64,000 bases of DNA from Eudromia elegans (taxonomy: Eukaryota; Chordata; Aves; Tinamiformes; Tinamidae), in the NCBI GenBank assembly GCA_003342815.1, contig PTEX01000236.1, positions 975,953-1,039,952 of the forward strand, given 5' to 3'. Shown here in pieces: positions 10,156 through 22,991 of the stretch (position 1 is the first letter of the stretch; each line of letters starts with the position of its first letter). The notes beneath the pieces are model-generated. The model saw only the letters and a program-made list of their open reading frames with translations. It was not told the DNA's origin and ran no database searches. The position numbers and the translations under genes are program-made.

Positions 10156-11962
10156 CTTCTACAAATACATCATCAGCAAGAGAAAAAATAGGAAAAATGT
10201 GAGCCCTCTGCTGAATGATATGTGTGCCTTGATGACAGAGGTTGTAGAGAAGGCAGAGTTACTAAATACCTTTTTTGCTTCAGTCGTTACTACTAAGGCT
10301 GGTGCCCATGAACTGCAGACCCCGGACACAAAAGAGAAAACCATGAGAGAGGAAGACTTTCCACTAGCTGAGGAGGACTGGGTTAGGGATTATTTAGGCA
10401 AACTGGACCCTCATAAGTCTGTAGACCCAAATGGGATCCACCAAAGAGTGCTGAGGGAACTGGCAAGGATTATTTTTAAGCTGCTGTCCATCATATTCGA
10501 GAGGTCATGGAGAGCAGGGGAGGTTCCGGAGGACTGGAAGAAAGGACCAGAAAGAAAGGAGGACTGGAAAGTCCAGGAGGACTGGAAGAAAATCTTCAAA
10601 AAGGGCAAGAGGGAGGACCTGGGAAACTGCAGGCCAGTCAGTCTCACCTCTGCACCTGGAAAGGAGCAGCTCATCCTAGAATCCATCTCTAGGCGTGTGA
10701 AGAAAAAGAAGATGATCGGAAGTAGTCCACATGGATTCACCAAGGCGAAGTCACGTTTGACCAACCTGATAGCTTTCTATGATGAGATGACAGTCTGGAT
10801 TGATGATGGGAGACCGTGTATTCTACCTTGACCTCAGCAAGGTTTTTGACACTGTCTTCTATACCATTCTCATAGGGCAGCTCAGGAAGTTTGAGTTAGA
10901 TGAGTGAACATTGGGTTGGCTTAAGAGTTGCCTGGATGGCAGAGCTCAGAGGGTTGTGCTAAATGGGGCTGAGTGTAGTTAGAGGCCTGTGGCTAGTGGT
11001 GCCCCCCAGGGGTCAGTGCTAGGCCCAGGGCTGTTCAATTTGTTCATCAATGACTTGAATGAGGGCACAGAGCGCACCCTGAGCAAGTTTGTGGACGGTA
11101 ACAAACTGGGTGATGTGGCCGACACTCCAGAGGGCTGTGCTGCCATCCAGAGGGACCTAGACAGGTTGGGGAGTTGGACAGAGAGGAACCTCATGAGGTT
11201 TAAGAAATGCAGGATCCTGCATCTGGGGAGGAATAACCTCAAACACCAGAAGAGATTAGGGGTTGACCTTCTGGAAAGCAACTGGAGAGGGATTTGGGAG
11301 TCCTGGTTGTCAACAGGTTAACCATGAGGCATCAATGTGCCCTCGTGGCCAAGAAGGTCAATGGGATCCTGGCCTGCATCAGGAGGAGCGTTGCCACCAG
11401 GTCAAGGGAGGGGATCCTGCCCCTCTGTTCAGCTCTGGTGAGGCTGCACTTGGAGTACTGGGTGCAATTCTGGGCTCCCCAGTACAAGAGGGACGTGGAG
11501 CTTCTAGAGCGGGTCCAATAACGAGCAAGAAAAATGATGAGGGGACTGGAGTGTCTATGGTATGAGGAAAGACTAAGCGATTTGGACCTGTTTAGCCTGG
11601 AGAAGAGAAGATTGAGAGGGGATCTGATCAATATGCATAAGGACCTGAGGGGAGAATGTAGGAAAGAGGGGGCCAAAGTCTTCTCGGTGGTGGCCAGTGC
11701 CAGGAAAAGGGGTAACGGGCACAAGTTGAAACCTAGGCAGCTCCATGTCCATGTGAGGAAGAACTTCTTTCCTGTGAGGGTCACAGAGCCCTGGAACAGG
11801 CTGCCCAGAGAGGCTGTGGAGTCTCCTTCCCTGGAGATCATCCAAACCCACCTGGATGTGACCGGGTACCTGCATGCTCTGAGTGTCCCTGTTGGAACAG
11901 GGTGATTGGTCTAGATCTCTAGACGTCCCTTCCAACCTCAACCATTCTGTGATTCTGTGATT
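10156..11962 (+). mobile_element. CR1 LINE, copy C, 5'-truncated with complete 3' end
   Basis: It enters ORF2 just before the RT fingers (SREKIGKNVSPLLNDM-like reading). The frame then stays open over 10199-10831: FLNTFFASVV-type block, ERSWRAGEVPEDWKK, NCRPVSLTSAPGK, HGFTKAKSRLTNLIAFYD. Motif A is kept as LDLSKVFDT at 10826-10852, but in another frame. The [17 protein letters not shown] block follows, and then the metal-binding site, which reads FVDG instead of FADD at 11088-11099, so one catalytic aspartate is lost. The thumb and C-terminus follow. A short 3' UTR ends in ATTCTGTGATTCTGTGATT, the CR1 tail. Three repeats of GGAGGACTGGAA at 10528-10587 expand one spot of the fingers in frame. 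Relative to the family it lacks the 5' UTR, ORF1 and endonuclease. It is dead. Confidence 0.96.
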
Positions 11963-12899
11963 ATCTAATAGATGTTTTTGGTTATGCCTTAAAGAAAAAG
12001 GATTTAACCCCAAAAGGAGAGAGATATCTCAGGATGCATGCAGGTGCTCTGCATGTACCTGCATAGGGAGATGATAATAGGAAAATGACTTTTGCAAATA
12101 ATTGAACATGGCCATGCAGTGTGGCTGTGTTTCTTTGGCAAGAAAAACGCCTGAGAGAAATGTTAGTTCTTGGGGCCAGAGTAGCACAAGGTACTCTGGT
12201 AGTTACAAACCACACTGGTAGCACAAGTCACAGTACCCTGAGCGCCGCTGTTGAGTGCTGAGGGCAAGATGCTGCCCATGTTCTCAGGAAGTGCAGAGAA
12301 ACATAAATGCAGATATTGGAAAGAGGCAGAAAACCAGGAAAAATACCCAAATCCATATGGACTTATTCAGCAAGGTATTTTTAGTAAGAATAAAATCACA
12401 AATTGAAATTAAAAAAAAAAATAGTAATAATAACTATAGAAGGAAATTGGACAAAATTAAGGTTGACTGTACTGTTCTGACTCTGTTTAATCTGCCCTAC
12501 CAGTAAGTTGATAACTGAAAGCTTGGACAAACATAGGGTTCATATTCTGACAAGAAGAACAGATCCACTTCCAAGGCCTTGTATTGATGGACCATGAGAA
12601 GTTAATCCTTGGGTGAATTCAGGTTAAATTGGGCTTGCTTTCAAATGTCACATTTTGGGGTCTGTGTGTAGCTCCTGAGATGTGATTATTTCACATCAAA
12701 ATAACAGTAGCCTAAATTTCATGGGATACTCATTTCAATTTCACAAGTCACTATATTGTTCTGCATTGCTTGTTTTTTATGACTAAGTTTAAATTCTTGC
12801 CAAAGTTTCTATTGGCAAAAATCTATGGTTCTTCACATCATCTATAGATGCTTTGCCAGCTTTCTTTTCATTTTATGTCATATTAACTTAATGAGTTTT

Positions 12900-12932
<33 letters not shown>

Positions 12933-12999
12933 TNCACACTCAGTGCAAGACAGGAATCAAAAAATCACCTTGATTGTTTGTAATAAAACCTTGAACGGA
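11963..12999. other. Single-copy DNA, no gene seen
   Basis: AT-rich sequence. The direct repeat 'gtagcacaag' occurs twice near 12183 and 12220, and 8-base inverted arms (ATGCAGGT/ACCTGCAT) lie at 12038-12064. None of these is long enough to define an element. Confidence 0.5.
12901..12934 (-). repeat. T homopolymer with one ambiguous base
   Basis: Two T runs split by one C, ending in a single N at 12934. The N marks a homopolymer whose length the assembly did not resolve. On the minus strand this would be a poly-A after the sequence at 12935-13380. No polyadenylation signal sits at the expected distance and no gene was recognised there, so a processed copy is not claimed. Confidence 0.85.
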
Positions 13000-13975
13000 T
13001 AACGACAAGACAGGTTCATATAAATCAGTAAGTGGAAAAGAAATAAAAGTTCCCGTATCTGCTCAGGATGTCAGAGCCCTGTCCAAACAGAATTTCTGGC
13101 CTAAGCTCCCAAGAAAAGGAAAGGGAGCTAATATAGCTCCAAAGGGTTTCCCAGCATGAGCAGAATCCAGATAGTTTTTCTTAGTGCTCTGGGAATTACG
13201 TATTTTGGTAAAGGGGTTGGTCAGACCTGTGTGAATTGTTCCTGCCTGTTCCTGTTTGTGTTGCTGGGTTAAACCACTTAGTGACCTCAGATGCCTGGGA
13301 AGTTCTATAAATGCTTCTGTCAGTTGCAGTACAGGTTTGGTAGCTGCACGGTCTTTCTTGAGCCAGATATTAAACATATGCTACCAGCCTTGAGGTTCTG
13401 AAACACACTCTCAAACGCTCTCCTACAGACGCTCATCTCCTTGTTCTTGTCAGTGTTTGCAAGTGGTTGGGGCAAGGAGTATCCTCAATGCAACGGACAT
13501 CTCAGTCACCTTCCATCACAGTGAGATCAGCTAACATCTTTTTCATGTCAGTACACATCCATGCAGAGCAGCAGAACCAAAGACTTTCCTGTGCCAAATT
13601 GCCACAGTCACATGAGCAGTCTGGGGCAGCAGATAGTTATTGTCACTCGTTTCTCCATGCTCAGTGAGAGTCTCATACCCACGGTCTGCCTGCAGCCTCA
13701 GATGTGGAGCAAACGTTGCCTGGTTTTCTGGGAACGTGGCATTTTTCATCCTGAATTTCTCTTATCGCTGCTGCTCATTCGGCAGCATAATCCTCCCCTG
13801 CTTTCACCTCGTGCTCAGAACCAGCAGCTGACAATCTGCAGCTGGCATCAGAGTGAGCTTTCTTGAGCATTATCAGGATATTTCTTCTGGCAGCCCACCG
13901 GCACGGGGAAGGGAGCTCAGAAAACGACGGGATTGGCTGCAGCGCTCCTTGAGAGCAGGGAGAGTCAGGAAGACT
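13000..13975. other. CpG-containing single-copy segment, function unknown
   Basis: CpG dinucleotides, rare in most of this window, are more frequent here: about 15 between 13410 and 13975 and about five more from 13000 to 13410. The sequence is not repetitive and carries no domain-bearing frame. An open frame of 104 codons on the minus strand (13063-13377) and overlapping frames on both strands near 13540-13870 have no features that I recognise. Retained CpGs suggest constraint or low methylation, so this could be a regulatory element or an unrecognised exon. Confidence 0.35.
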
Positions 13976-16900
13976 CCCTGTGGCCACAGAAATCAAATAG
14001 ATGCCAAATGATTTTGCACCAACAGGTGGGGATGTTTAGTGGGGAGCAGTTGGATGAAAAGTGAAAAGGGGAGAAAGTCCAAGAAAGAGTTTTCTGGAAT
14101 TTAAAGGAGGCACCTGCAGTGCATGCCATAGGCATCAACCTTGTTCTTAGGAAGTGACTCAAGAAGTAATAACATAACAGTTTCTTTCCCCCCATGCTTG
14201 CTTTCTTTTCTCTCTTGTTCAGGCTCTCACTTGATAAAGCAACTTATAAGAATTATTAGTCTCATACTGATGATGAGTGAGCAGTGACAGCTGCTTCATC
14301 CTTATCTATTATATTACAACAGCACATAGCTATTTTGGCCTGTTTTTACTCTATGATGATTTACCATTATTAATAAAATAGGGTATCCATATTCTACAGA
14401 GTTTAATACACATGTTAATTTTCAATTAATAAATGGAACAACTGCATCTCTGGAGTAACAGGCTGCATCTAATTGCATCTCTAAAAGGGGAAAATACAGT
14501 TAGTCCTCATCAAGAAAGCAGATCCTCCTTGGCTCAGATCTTCTCCGGGGCATGTGCTGCCAAGACTTGCCATCACAAGCTGCCATTTCAAACCTTCCCT
14601 TGCATGAGGGGATGGGAAGACTGAGCTGGGAATAATTATCAATTTACTAGGAACAAGACGGTGCCCTTGCACACTATTGCAGGTAGACTCAAGGAGAGGG
14701 CACAGCACACGTGCAACAGTGATGTCCCCATCTTCCTCCCTAAGTGCTAGCCACAGATTCATCCTGGAGCTGATAAAAGAGTGGTACTGGTAGGTATTTT
14801 GCAAGTGTCATGAGCTCTCAATTTTAAATCTTATCTGAAGGATAAGGGAAGCATTTCTCTGGATAGAGTGATTCAGGCACAAGGAGAAGGACTTAGAGAG
14901 CTAGGATCTAATTCTGAGTTTTCAGTATGTCTGGTGTTTTGGTTTCTTCTCATTCCTATCTCTCTCCTAACTGCCTAACAATTTTCTTTTCTTTTCCATT
15001 CTACCCATCTTCTCTCCCATCTACCCAGCAGTTACCAAACAGGCACAAATATTCCTTGGGTATACAGGTGGGAAAGAAGATAGCATTTTTCTCTTGTCCC
15101 CTTGGACAAGGATATTTTATATTCATTTCTTTTGGAACAGTGCAGGAGCCAAGAGGCAGGGAAAGTACATTTGGAGAGGTACGACTGGGCATATCTCAAA
15201 GGATAAAATATTTGAGGAAGCTCATTCTGAACTCTGTTAGTCCATGAGAGAGAGGGGTTTAACGCAGAAAAAACTACCAGAAATCACCAATAGAAGCATT
15301 CTGCATTGGTAACCACCTTATCACACACACACAAAAAAACTCTAAAGGGGACTATTTTTTTCCTGAACTGAATAAACATAAAGAGAATACATGAAAAAAG
15401 GAAGAAATTTTACGTTTGTTTGTTTGTTTTTTTTTTGTAAACACCAAAAACAGGGCTAGAAATGGCATAACCAAAATCTAGGATTATCAACTAGATTACA
15501 TGGAGCATTTTGGGAGGCAGAAACAAACATTTTCTTGTAAATTAGCCCGCAATTGGTGCACACAACCTCATGAATTTAATGGAAATATGTTATGGACATT
15601 GCTCGAAGAGGTTAATTAAGTATTTTATTCAAGGATTAGAAAGTTCTAGCAAGATACGTACGGAGCTTTAAATGCACACAGAACTTTATGAAAATCCAAC
15701 TTAATTTACTATAGGTTTTCCTCTTTGCCACACAAAAAAAGAAAAAGCTGAAATGTTTCAGATGCAGCCTGTTTATAGGCAATAAAGATAATAACATAGT
15801 GTGAATGTAGTCATCCATATTATAATGAGAGGAAAACAGACATACAGAACATTCAGTAAAGAAAACCTTGTACAGTTTCAACTTGTAGCCTCCAAAAACC
15901 TAAGGTATACGGTTTATCTCCCATGATACCCATTCCACTTAACCTCAATGGAGATCTGAAATTGCAAGTGTTAAATTAGCTAAAAACAGATTTTTTTTTT
16001 TTTCCATGTAAAAAGGCATACAAGGTTTAAGAATATGCTAAGAACCATTGGAAGGAATCACCTACGCAGAGAGTCAATAACACAAGTGATTTCCTGGTTT
16101 GTATTGGAGTTTGACCATTTCAGCTGTAATCAATAATTTTAATCGTTCAGGATCAAATATAAATGCTGTTTATAAAATAAAGGAGTAATGTTTCTGCATT
16201 TTTAAGGTTAAATGTTCAAATAATTAGTCATGTGATGCTATGGTCAATAATATGAAGGAAAACATAGCCTTAGCACTTCCTCCTGTCAAGAGTAAAATTC
16301 ATTAAGCCAGGAGATTTGGTACTGTTCCTTTTCTCTAATTTGGCTTGATCTGCTACAGTGACACTATTCTGTTATGTAAATTCTGCACGGGATAATTAGC
16401 TGTGTACATTTTTAGTAAAGTCAGATACACTTTTCTGAATCAGACTTTGAGGCCCTGGAAGTTGCAGAAAGTCATTTGTTCCTAAACGAAGTGTTCTGGG
16501 TCTTGTAGGTTGTTTGCACAGTATTATTATTGCATTGTATACATTATGGCTTCTATTACAGTGTCTATATACATGAGAGCATAAAAGAGGAAATACATGC
16601 CAACTCTTACATGCACGCCCTGAATTCCCTTTGAAATCACCTTGTTAACTCACAAAATAGAAATAAATTGAATGCATAGTGGAAACTTTTAAGGAGATTT
16701 TTAACTTATCTCTGGCTTCTTCCCCTAATAACCGAAAAAGCTAAAATCCTTCTTAAAAAATAAAAAAAACCTCTCTCCTGAAAACCTTCCAGGTAGGTCT
16801 TTTTGATTTTAGCGTTTATGAGAGCTACAAAAGCTATTTTGATAGTTGCATGCTTTCTGGCCCCAAATACTCAAGGCTGGCTTGTACCTAATGGTACTGG

Positions 16901-19706
16901 TGCTGGTGAACTCAGCTGAGGCAAACAATTAGAAACTATTCTTACTCAGGAATGTCCCCAGGAAGAACTTGTCTGAAGTGGTATGCTTTACGGGTGCATT
17001 TTTTATCTCTTGTCCACCTAAGGAATTTAAGACCACTTTACAAGCCCTTCTTGTTTAAGCAACATGATGCCCTTGGAGGAGGAGGAGGCAGGTACCATAG
17101 AATAAGTCTCTTGCATGAGGAATATGAGGGGAAAGGAAGGTGAACAGGGCTCTCCACGGTACAGGAGAGATAGCAATCAGATCTTGCGACCACCTATCCT
17201 GTAGCTCGAAGGCATAACAATATTTCCTAAGTATGCCATTTAGGGAGAGTATTTTTACTAACATAGCAAAGCTAAAGAAACCACTGGAGCTCCCAGGCCA
17301 CTTTTTGCAAAGCCTGTGTTTTAATTAACATTTAGCTAAGGGAACTCACGCAAGTATTTTTATGGGCATATCTAAAATCCTCCTGCCTGATGACTGATGA
17401 TATTGCATCCCCCTTCAGCAGATGGATTAAATGGGAGGTATACTGGGATTCGAATGACAGTCTTGGCTTCAGAGTGTTAACTATTTCATAGCTAATGCAA
17501 AAACTTTATCACTTTCCCACTGTGTCTGCTACAGCACTGCTTTTTTTTTCCAAGAAATAAAGTAGATATACAACAGTTTTGGGAAGACAAGGTCTTGAAT
17601 GTGAAAGGTGAGAAGAGGTGAAAAGAAAAGCATCGTGGAGTCTCCTGTCGAATCCGACCCCTACAGTTTGTATTTCTGAATATACGAATGCTGCTATGGG
17701 GACTGACTTAAATACAAAAATTCAGTACCAGCTCTTCCAAGATTATAACGCTATTAAGGGATTAGAGGTGAAAAGCTACCTACACAAGTGGCAGGCAATG
17801 TTTTTGTGTGCAGATTCAGGTCAGAAGATTTCCAAATTTCTTTAGCCCTTTCTGTTAAAACCCAACTTTATGTACACTAAAAAGAAATAAAAAGGGCCGA
17901 AAAAAAAAGTGGTCTATTTTTCAACATTAAAACAATATGCTTTGATTATCCAGTTCCAAATGATGTTTCCTGCCAAAACTCAGTTCAATTCTTTAAAAAA
18001 TGTTTTTAGAAAAGCTTTAAATGAGTTTGAAAAGAAAGGTGATTTGGCAGGTCAAAGAAAAAGTTTTTTTCTTTCTTTTTTTCTTTCTGCCTGAAACAAT
18101 TTGATTCAAGTTTCTGGAACTACTAATAAAATAAAACTGCATTTTTTTTTAATACCCGTATCCACCCTACAAAGCACACAGCCTGTAAATATCAAGAATT
18201 GATTTTGGCAAGTTATAGAATTCATGTAACGGTCCACTGACTTCAGTAGGATTTGGCAACATTCAGGAGCTGATTGGATACTGCAAAAGTGAGAGAAAGT
18301 GTTTGAGGAAGAGGCCAAATATAGAGAAGGATTTTTTTTCTTCTTTTTAACTGACCGAACAGAAAACTTCATATTCTGAGAAACCTCTCTGACTATGACC
18401 TTTCACCAAGGCATTTAAAAACTGAAACACACAAAAAAATGGGAAATATAATATAGGGATCAGCCCTATAGTGGAAGGTCATGAAGATGAAACGAAAGTC
18501 TTTCCTAGCTTTGGTTTCTGCAGCATTGAATACCATATATAAAACAAACACAACAAACTCAGCATCCATTTCCATATCTCTGCGCTTGTGATTAGCACCT
18601 TAAAAACTGAGCCCTGGCCAGGAATGAAGCAGTAATGACATTTACATCTTAATATTGACATGACATTAAATAAAAAGGGCTGGGGTACTTCTTTTCCTGG
18701 CGGCTACATAATAGACGCCTGTCTCTGAGCTGCTGACCTTAAAGACAGCCTTTATGCTCTGTAAGAAGCAATCGGCACCTTTGCGAGACAATTCCTCCAG
18801 GCAAATACAGAAGAATATAGAAGTCCTGTGGTTTCCATCCTTTATCTGGTTAACTGAATTGATGTCTCTTACTCAGATGAAGTCCCCATGAAATACTTCA
18901 TCTGCGTCAACCTCACAAACGTTTTGCTAGGGCAAGAAAGGTGCTATAACGGTCCCTACTACATTCCAGCTGCATTTAACCAACAATGCTAAATTCTCCA
19001 CCTATAAAACAAAAATAATTTCCTGTGCATGGAATAAACTATACTGGCAAAAGGGTATTTTTTGCTGGTGATACTTGTTTCTGCTGTTCTGCTTCTGCCA
19101 CCGCTGTTATGTTGGTGAGGAACTGAATGCCTGTGTATCCTTGCCTTGCTGGTAGAAAGCCACAGGGCAGAACTGATTTGCAAGGTGGAAATGCAACAGC
19201 CTCATGGTTGCTCCTAGCAAACGTTCCTACTACATTGGATAATTTCCATTGTCATCTATCTGAGCCTGATGGCCCAGACACTTAGGGTTGTCCTGGAGGA
19301 GAAATGCCCTGATTCTCTGCCCTAGAACCTGTTCTGTAACATGGTGCTAATAAACATAGGCCATTCTTCTACAGAGTTGGTCACAGTGGTCCCTTTAAAT
19401 CTACTCAGCTATAAACTTCTTGTACCTGTGCCAAACCCTGCTGTTTAAGGAGACATAAAGCAGCACAATTGAAATCATGTAATTAAATTAAAAAAGGGAA
19501 AGAATTAGGCTGAATACACAAGAAAACTTTTGCACGGCAAGAAGCTCGCTTCAGAGGGGGTCCATATGGGTGTAGAGTCTGAAGCACTGGAGAACCGCAT
19601 CCTCAGATGGGGGGAAACAGAAGAGGGCAAAATAAAGTCAAGTCTAATTAGCTTACAGAGTCACATGGGAAAGAGCCATATGGGTCCATGCGGCTACAGC
19701 GCTTTG

Positions 19707-19723
19707 AAGCAAATTAATTGCTT
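19707..19723. promoter_or_regulatory. Homeodomain-type dyad (weak candidate site)
   Basis: AAGCAA, ATTAA, TTGCTT: six-base inverted arms around an ATTAA core, within a 210-base stretch (19535-19745) that holds about seven CpGs. ATTA words are bound by many homeodomain proteins, but such words are common by chance, so this is only a pointer. Confidence 0.15.
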
Positions 19724-22700
19724 TGACCTGGTGCCGATTGTAGCTTATAGGGAAGAAGGTGGGGTGAGTCTGGCTTGTGAGGAAGTGACTTAAAGGAGGA
19801 AACTGCTGACTGTGGGAAAACTGAGTGACCACAGGAGAACCAGGGGCAGAGAGAGACTTGAAAGGAGAGGTACTTTTCAACCCTTGCTCAGAACATCTTT
19901 AACGATTCAGTAATTAGCCTGGGTGACTGCATGTCCAGTGTCTCACCTCACTGTGGCCATAGCACCCTGTTTTACCACAATAAATGCTGTGTAACTGGTC
20001 TCTATGTATCTAGACTCACTCAAGCCTTTATAGGTGAATCTCTCTGGTTGCTTAAAATAAGTAAAATCAGAGGCTTCCCAGAGGCAGCTGGATCAGTCAC
20101 CCATGGAAGGGTAAATACTGTTTATCATCATTTTTATCTTGCTCTTCTTTAAGCAAAATGACAATTGATACTGCGGTGCTGCCCTAAGTGCTTCTTCCTA
20201 CTTTCACTTAGAAGTTTGAATTCTATTTAAATAGAGAAAAAAAAAAAAAATAAAAAACAGAAACAATTTCTTCCCCAAATTAGGTATTTGCTGTTTCTTG
20301 GGTTCTAATATCAACAACAAAATCAGGAGTGGATCTTATATTGATTGGAACAAGAAAGTGTTCTTTAAAAAGCAGCGAATTCAAAGCACTGCCAAATTCA
20401 TAGCTGTATCAGGTATTTCATAGTGCTTAGAAATTTCCTTTAGAAACTACAGGGAATGCAATGATGTCTATCAGCAGTTGATTGAGTTGACTGAAAAAAA
20501 ATTATTATGGAGAGGTTCCACAGATATTTTTAACATTTTTTTTTTCCAGTGAATGAACCCATTATGAATAAGATATAAATCATCTTCTGTGAAATATGTA
20601 CATCATCTAAGGTAGGAGGTGTCTACAATTAAAAGGCTTAGGTTAAGAGTAATATATTCTTTCACGCATATTTAAGGTTTAACACAGATTCTGAGTGCAG
20701 CCCAACTCTGCAGCTTGTTCTCTGGATTAAAACACATTTTTTTAAAGGGATCAGTTGTGTCCTCCAGGTGGTACCAGGTAATCTTTCTGCTTGCATGAGA
20801 AGGCTTCAGAACGACTGCTTCTGAGCTGCATTTCAACCCCAATTTTAGCTTTCTTGGGGATTATAGCCTATGACCATCCATCTCAGGAGAGTTTAATGCT
20901 GAGTTTAATAAAAAGAGGTGATTCCTTAAAGATGCTGCTAAGAGCAAAGTGTCACTTCTTAGTTTACCTTTTTCTAGGAACTCGTTTACTCAGAATGATT
21001 TATAAATTAAAAGAAAACAAATCTGTGATACTGATCCATCTTTTTTGTCTGAATCTTTTTTATCTGCATCTTTTTTCTTTTTTCTTTTTTTTTTTTTTTC
21101 TACAGTAACATCCTTTGGACAGAAATGGTTTCTTCCATTTCCAAGCTTTTCTTAGCAAAGTGAAGATAGCAAATTTAATGGGGTCCCTAGACAACGCTAC
21201 AATAAAATTGGTGTGTAATTAACAAAAGACAGGGCCACAGAGGTGAGGAGTCGCTCACTGCAGTGCCAAGGATTTCAGATTCATTCCACAGGGGAAACAA
21301 AGTGGGCTCACAGGACGTATATCTGTGATTCATGTAGCTGCTGTTCATTAGTTCATGTTTCCACATTCCTTAAATAATATTTATTTTCATTTTTAATTGA
21401 TTTTCTAAGCTCTAGTTATTTTTTTCTCTCTTCATAAGCAGTATTACAAAATCAGTACGATGAATGTTTAACGGATTTAGTTTTTTTTTTTAATTAATTG
21501 CTTTTGACAGAAATGTTCTATTAAGAATTTATCTTGTATACTAAAAAAAAGTTCAGCAGAAAATAAAAAACTATCAACTGTTGCCAAAGTTATTTTTGAT
21601 ATTTTGAAAGAAAATATGTATCTTCACCTAGAGTCAGATAAAATGGAAGACCAGGTAGCTGTTCCTGGATTATAAGGTAGGCAGTAGACATGTTCCAGAG
21701 CACATGGGCCTTTAAGACTTATCACAAATCAGGTGCAATCATTGTGAAAAAGGTGCATAGACACAAAATCATTTTTCTGCTGCAAACCTACCTGCTCCTT
21801 GTCCCGTTCAGACTACACTGTGCTGTGACATTTTTTGACTAATTCCCATAGTATATAGTTCTACCTTATTGTCTAAAAAATCCTATTTTTTAAATTTATT
21901 TTTTCTTGCTGCTTACTTTTCCAGGAAGCAACAGAATTCAAGGGTTTGCATTCCAATTCTATAATTTCTATGACTGCTCCTATTTCATCTCCACCTGCTC
22001 TGGCAGGTCAGCCCAGAACATTTCCAGAAACCTGTTGAGATGAATGGAGGAAGTATTGGTAAAATGTTGCAAGCTTCATAGAGACAACATAAAGCATAGC
22101 AATGCAATTATTTCACTGAAGAGTGACCTGCACCTAAATCACAAAAATATTTCTCTGCCTGTGGAGCTGCACTTTTGCACTCAGCTGCATCCATCCATCC
22201 AGAGGGATGAGACTTGGAAGTGATCAAGAACAATGTTGGTAAGCCAAAGGGTAGTGCAGGATGGAAGTTTCCTAACAAGACGTATGGAGCACTCCAGAAT
22301 AGGTGGATGTTGTCATTATTTGGCTACTTGTCCCTGCTCTATTTTGTGGTCTATCAAATAGCTGTAGACACCACCGAGGCCACAATAAAATGGGAACCGC
22401 CAGCAGGTCAAGGCTGACTTCTTCAACTTGCACAGCTACATTTCTATAGCTGTCATCCCCAAATTGTAAAGAGGCTGTTAAAGCAACTCCATGAGTTTCT
22501 CTCTCCTTTGGGGTGTACACTACCAGAGGATGTTGGTTTGTAGCCTCTGCAGGTAGATCATTCTTGTTACTGACCTACTTGGACTAATGTACATCCACGC
22601 TGTCATTCTGCCATTTAGTTATGTGATTTCAACTGAAATAACACATGTAAACTGGGAAGACTTTTCAATGGTATATATAACATGAGTGCAGAGGGCAAAA

Positions 22701-22969
22701 ATAATTGAAGAACAAAATGTAACCTCACTGAGCACTGGAAACAAGGTTTCTTCTCATAAATTGCTAAGCTAGAGTTAGAAATAGCTGTTTGTCCAAGCTG
22801 AGCACTATAAAAAACATGAAGCTTGATTAAACATAGCATAAATGGTGAAAAAAAAGCTGAATGAAAGTAAAACACACCACCCTGGACATGAATGCTTCAG
22901 TCTTTTCCCCAGGGAAGAAAGCCAAAGCTTGAGCCTAACATTCTACTTGTAATTTAATGGATAATCATT

Positions 22970-22991
22970 AAAAAAAAAAAAAAAAAAAAAA
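22970..22991 (+). repeat. A homopolymer
   Basis: A run of about 22 A in single-copy sequence with no associated element. Confidence 0.85.

Noticed and set aside
12935-13380. Processed pseudogene on the minus strand ending in the T run at 12901-12933
   Set aside because: There is an A-tail-like run in the right orientation, but no polyadenylation signal at the right distance and no recognisable protein or transcript.
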